Translations under genes and position numbers: made by a program
NCBI GenBank assembly: GCA_021823365.1
Contig: JAKAOD010000254.1
Span: forward strand, 1 to 5,297
DNA length: 5,297 bases
Direction of reading: 5' to 3'
Source of the DNA: Actinomycetes bacterium
GTDB lineage: Bacteria; Actinomycetota; Acidimicrobiia; Acidimicrobiales; Bog-793
The notes under the pieces: model-generated
What the model was told of the DNA's origin: nothing
Databases searched by the model: none
The model's input: only the letters and a program-made list of their open reading frames with translations
In this document: positions 4,478-5,297 of the stretch, piece after piece
How positions within the stretch are numbered: position 1 is the first letter of the stretch
Layout of the letters: each line of letters starts with the position of its first letter

Positions 4478-5297
4478 TCAGGGCCTGAGGCCGAGCGCGC
4501 CCGCGGCCGCAGTCACCCCTGAGCTCGTGCAGACCCGCGCCGGCAACCCGCCGTCGGCTCTGCAGATCACCGCCGAGAGGTAGTTCGCCGAGGCCACGAT
4601 CGCCTGGGTGGCGGGGTCGGTCGGGTCGGCGAGCCCCGTCGCGATCTCGTTCGCATTGAGCTGCTGGAGGACGGAGGGCGAGAATTCGCCGCCCGTGACC
4701 ACCGCCTCGTTGGCGACGTCGACGAACGGGACGATCCCGCCGGGGGCGCCAGGTGTCCTCCGGTCGTACTTCGCGAGGAGCGCCTTTTCCTGCGTCGTGA
4801 GGGGCTCGAGGACGGCATAGGCGGTCCCGGCGTCGTTCCTCTGGTCCCCGTAGTGCTCGACGAGGGTCGCGGCGAGGTACTTCGACTGGTAGCTGGCGCC
4901 GTAGAAGGTGAACGTGGGCGTGTTGGGGAACGCCTCGTCGGAGCCGGACTGGGATGCGTAGAGCGTGTCGCCGAACGTGCCGAACCGGGAGAGCGCGGCG
5001 ACCAGCGCCCATCGCTCGGCAGCGCAGTACGGGCAGAACTCGTTCCCCACGAAGAGGATGTCAGGCTTGCCCCCCGAGGTGAGCCGAGGCTGGCCGCGCA
5101 AGAGGGCGGGCGGTGTCAGCGTCGCGTCGGAAGACGTCACGCCCACCGTGTCGTAGACGGAGCCCGGGATCGTCGTGATGGCCTTCACGACCGAGGGCGA
5201 GGCGGGCGCGAGGGACACCGCGGCCGACGGTGTGGAGGTCGGCGGGGTAGCCGTGACCTTGATCACGATCAGCGCGGCCACGATGACGAGCACGAGC
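4478..5297 (-). CDS. DUF929 family membrane-anchored thioredoxin-fold protein, 5' end outside window
   Basis: At least 271 residues are present. The reading frame continues through the window edge (a Leu codon precedes the apparent GTG at 5293), so the true N-terminus is missing. Residues 1-13 (VIVAALIVIKV) are the end of a signal anchor or transmembrane helix. A Thr/Pro/Ser-rich spacer follows to about residue 33. The core block GKPDILFVGNEFCPYCAAERW (75-95) holds a CPYC redox-type motif (C87, C90), then ALSRFGTFGD. GIVPFVDVAN (186-195) supplies the probable cis-Pro189. A second pair, C244 and C255, lies in ICRADGGLPARVC, a block I associate with DUF929 of acidophilic archaea and Acidimicrobiia. 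The layout predicts an extracytoplasmic thiol-disulfide protein, but activity of DUF929 is not established to my knowledge. It converges with the WhiB gene, leaving 24 bp between the stops. Confidence 0.88.
   Translation of the reverse strand, partial: LVLVIVAALIVIKVTATPPTSTPSAAVSLAPASPSVVKAITTIPGSVYDTVGVTSSDATLTPPALLRGQPRLTSGGKPDILFVGNEFCPYCAAERWALVAALSRFGTFGDTLYASQSGSDEAFPNTPTFTFYGASYQSKYLAATLVEHYGDQRNDAGTAYAVLEPLTTQEKALLAKYDRRTPGAPGGIVPFVDVANEAVVTGGEFSPSVLQQLNANEIATGLADPTDPATQAIVASANYLSAVICRADGGLPARVCTSSGVTAAAGALGLRP

Overview
The window is GC-rich DNA that codes almost entirely on the minus strand. It most likely comes from a high-GC actinobacterium. A WhiB-family iron-sulfur regulator, essentially restricted to Actinobacteria and their phages, sits divergent to a pair of Get3/ArsA-like ATPases. 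This arrangement is known from Mycobacterium (whiB4 next to Rv3680-Rv3679) and Streptomyces (wblA next to two ArsA-like genes). The DUF929 thioredoxin-fold protein and the divergence from the mycobacterial sequences suggest a deep lineage such as Acidimicrobiia, but this is inference from memory, not from a search.

Layout from right to left, following transcription of the main operon. At 4478-5297 (minus) is the 3' part of a membrane-anchored DUF929 protein with a CPYC motif, cut by the window edge. Convergent to it at 4187-4453 (plus) is a small WhiB-like gene with a clear Shine-Dalgarno sequence. Positions 4058-4186 are a divergent control region. Leftward from it runs a tight set of minus-strand genes: a BagA/Rv3679-like Get3 ATPase (3056-4057), a BagB/Rv3680-like Get3 ATPase (1839-3059, overlapping by ATGA), a stand-alone atypical receiver protein (1377-1829), and a CorC-like tandem-CBS protein without a membrane domain (131-1366). 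A tRNA-Pro(CGG) with an encoded CCA lies at 23-100, 30 bp beyond the last stop. No stretch over 300 bp lacks a gene.

The two ATPases probably form a heterodimer. BagA keeps the signature lysine of the deviant Walker A but lacks the DPA switch I motif, while BagB shows the opposite. The receiver and CBS proteins follow them with gaps of 9 and 10 bp, so they look co-transcribed. Whether they work in one pathway is unknown. The receiver has lost one acidic-pocket residue and the switch Thr/Ser, so it may not be a conventional phospho-switch. I see no mobile element, CRISPR array or foreign island. The most interesting aspects are the composition of this operon and the unusual sequence features of its individual members.
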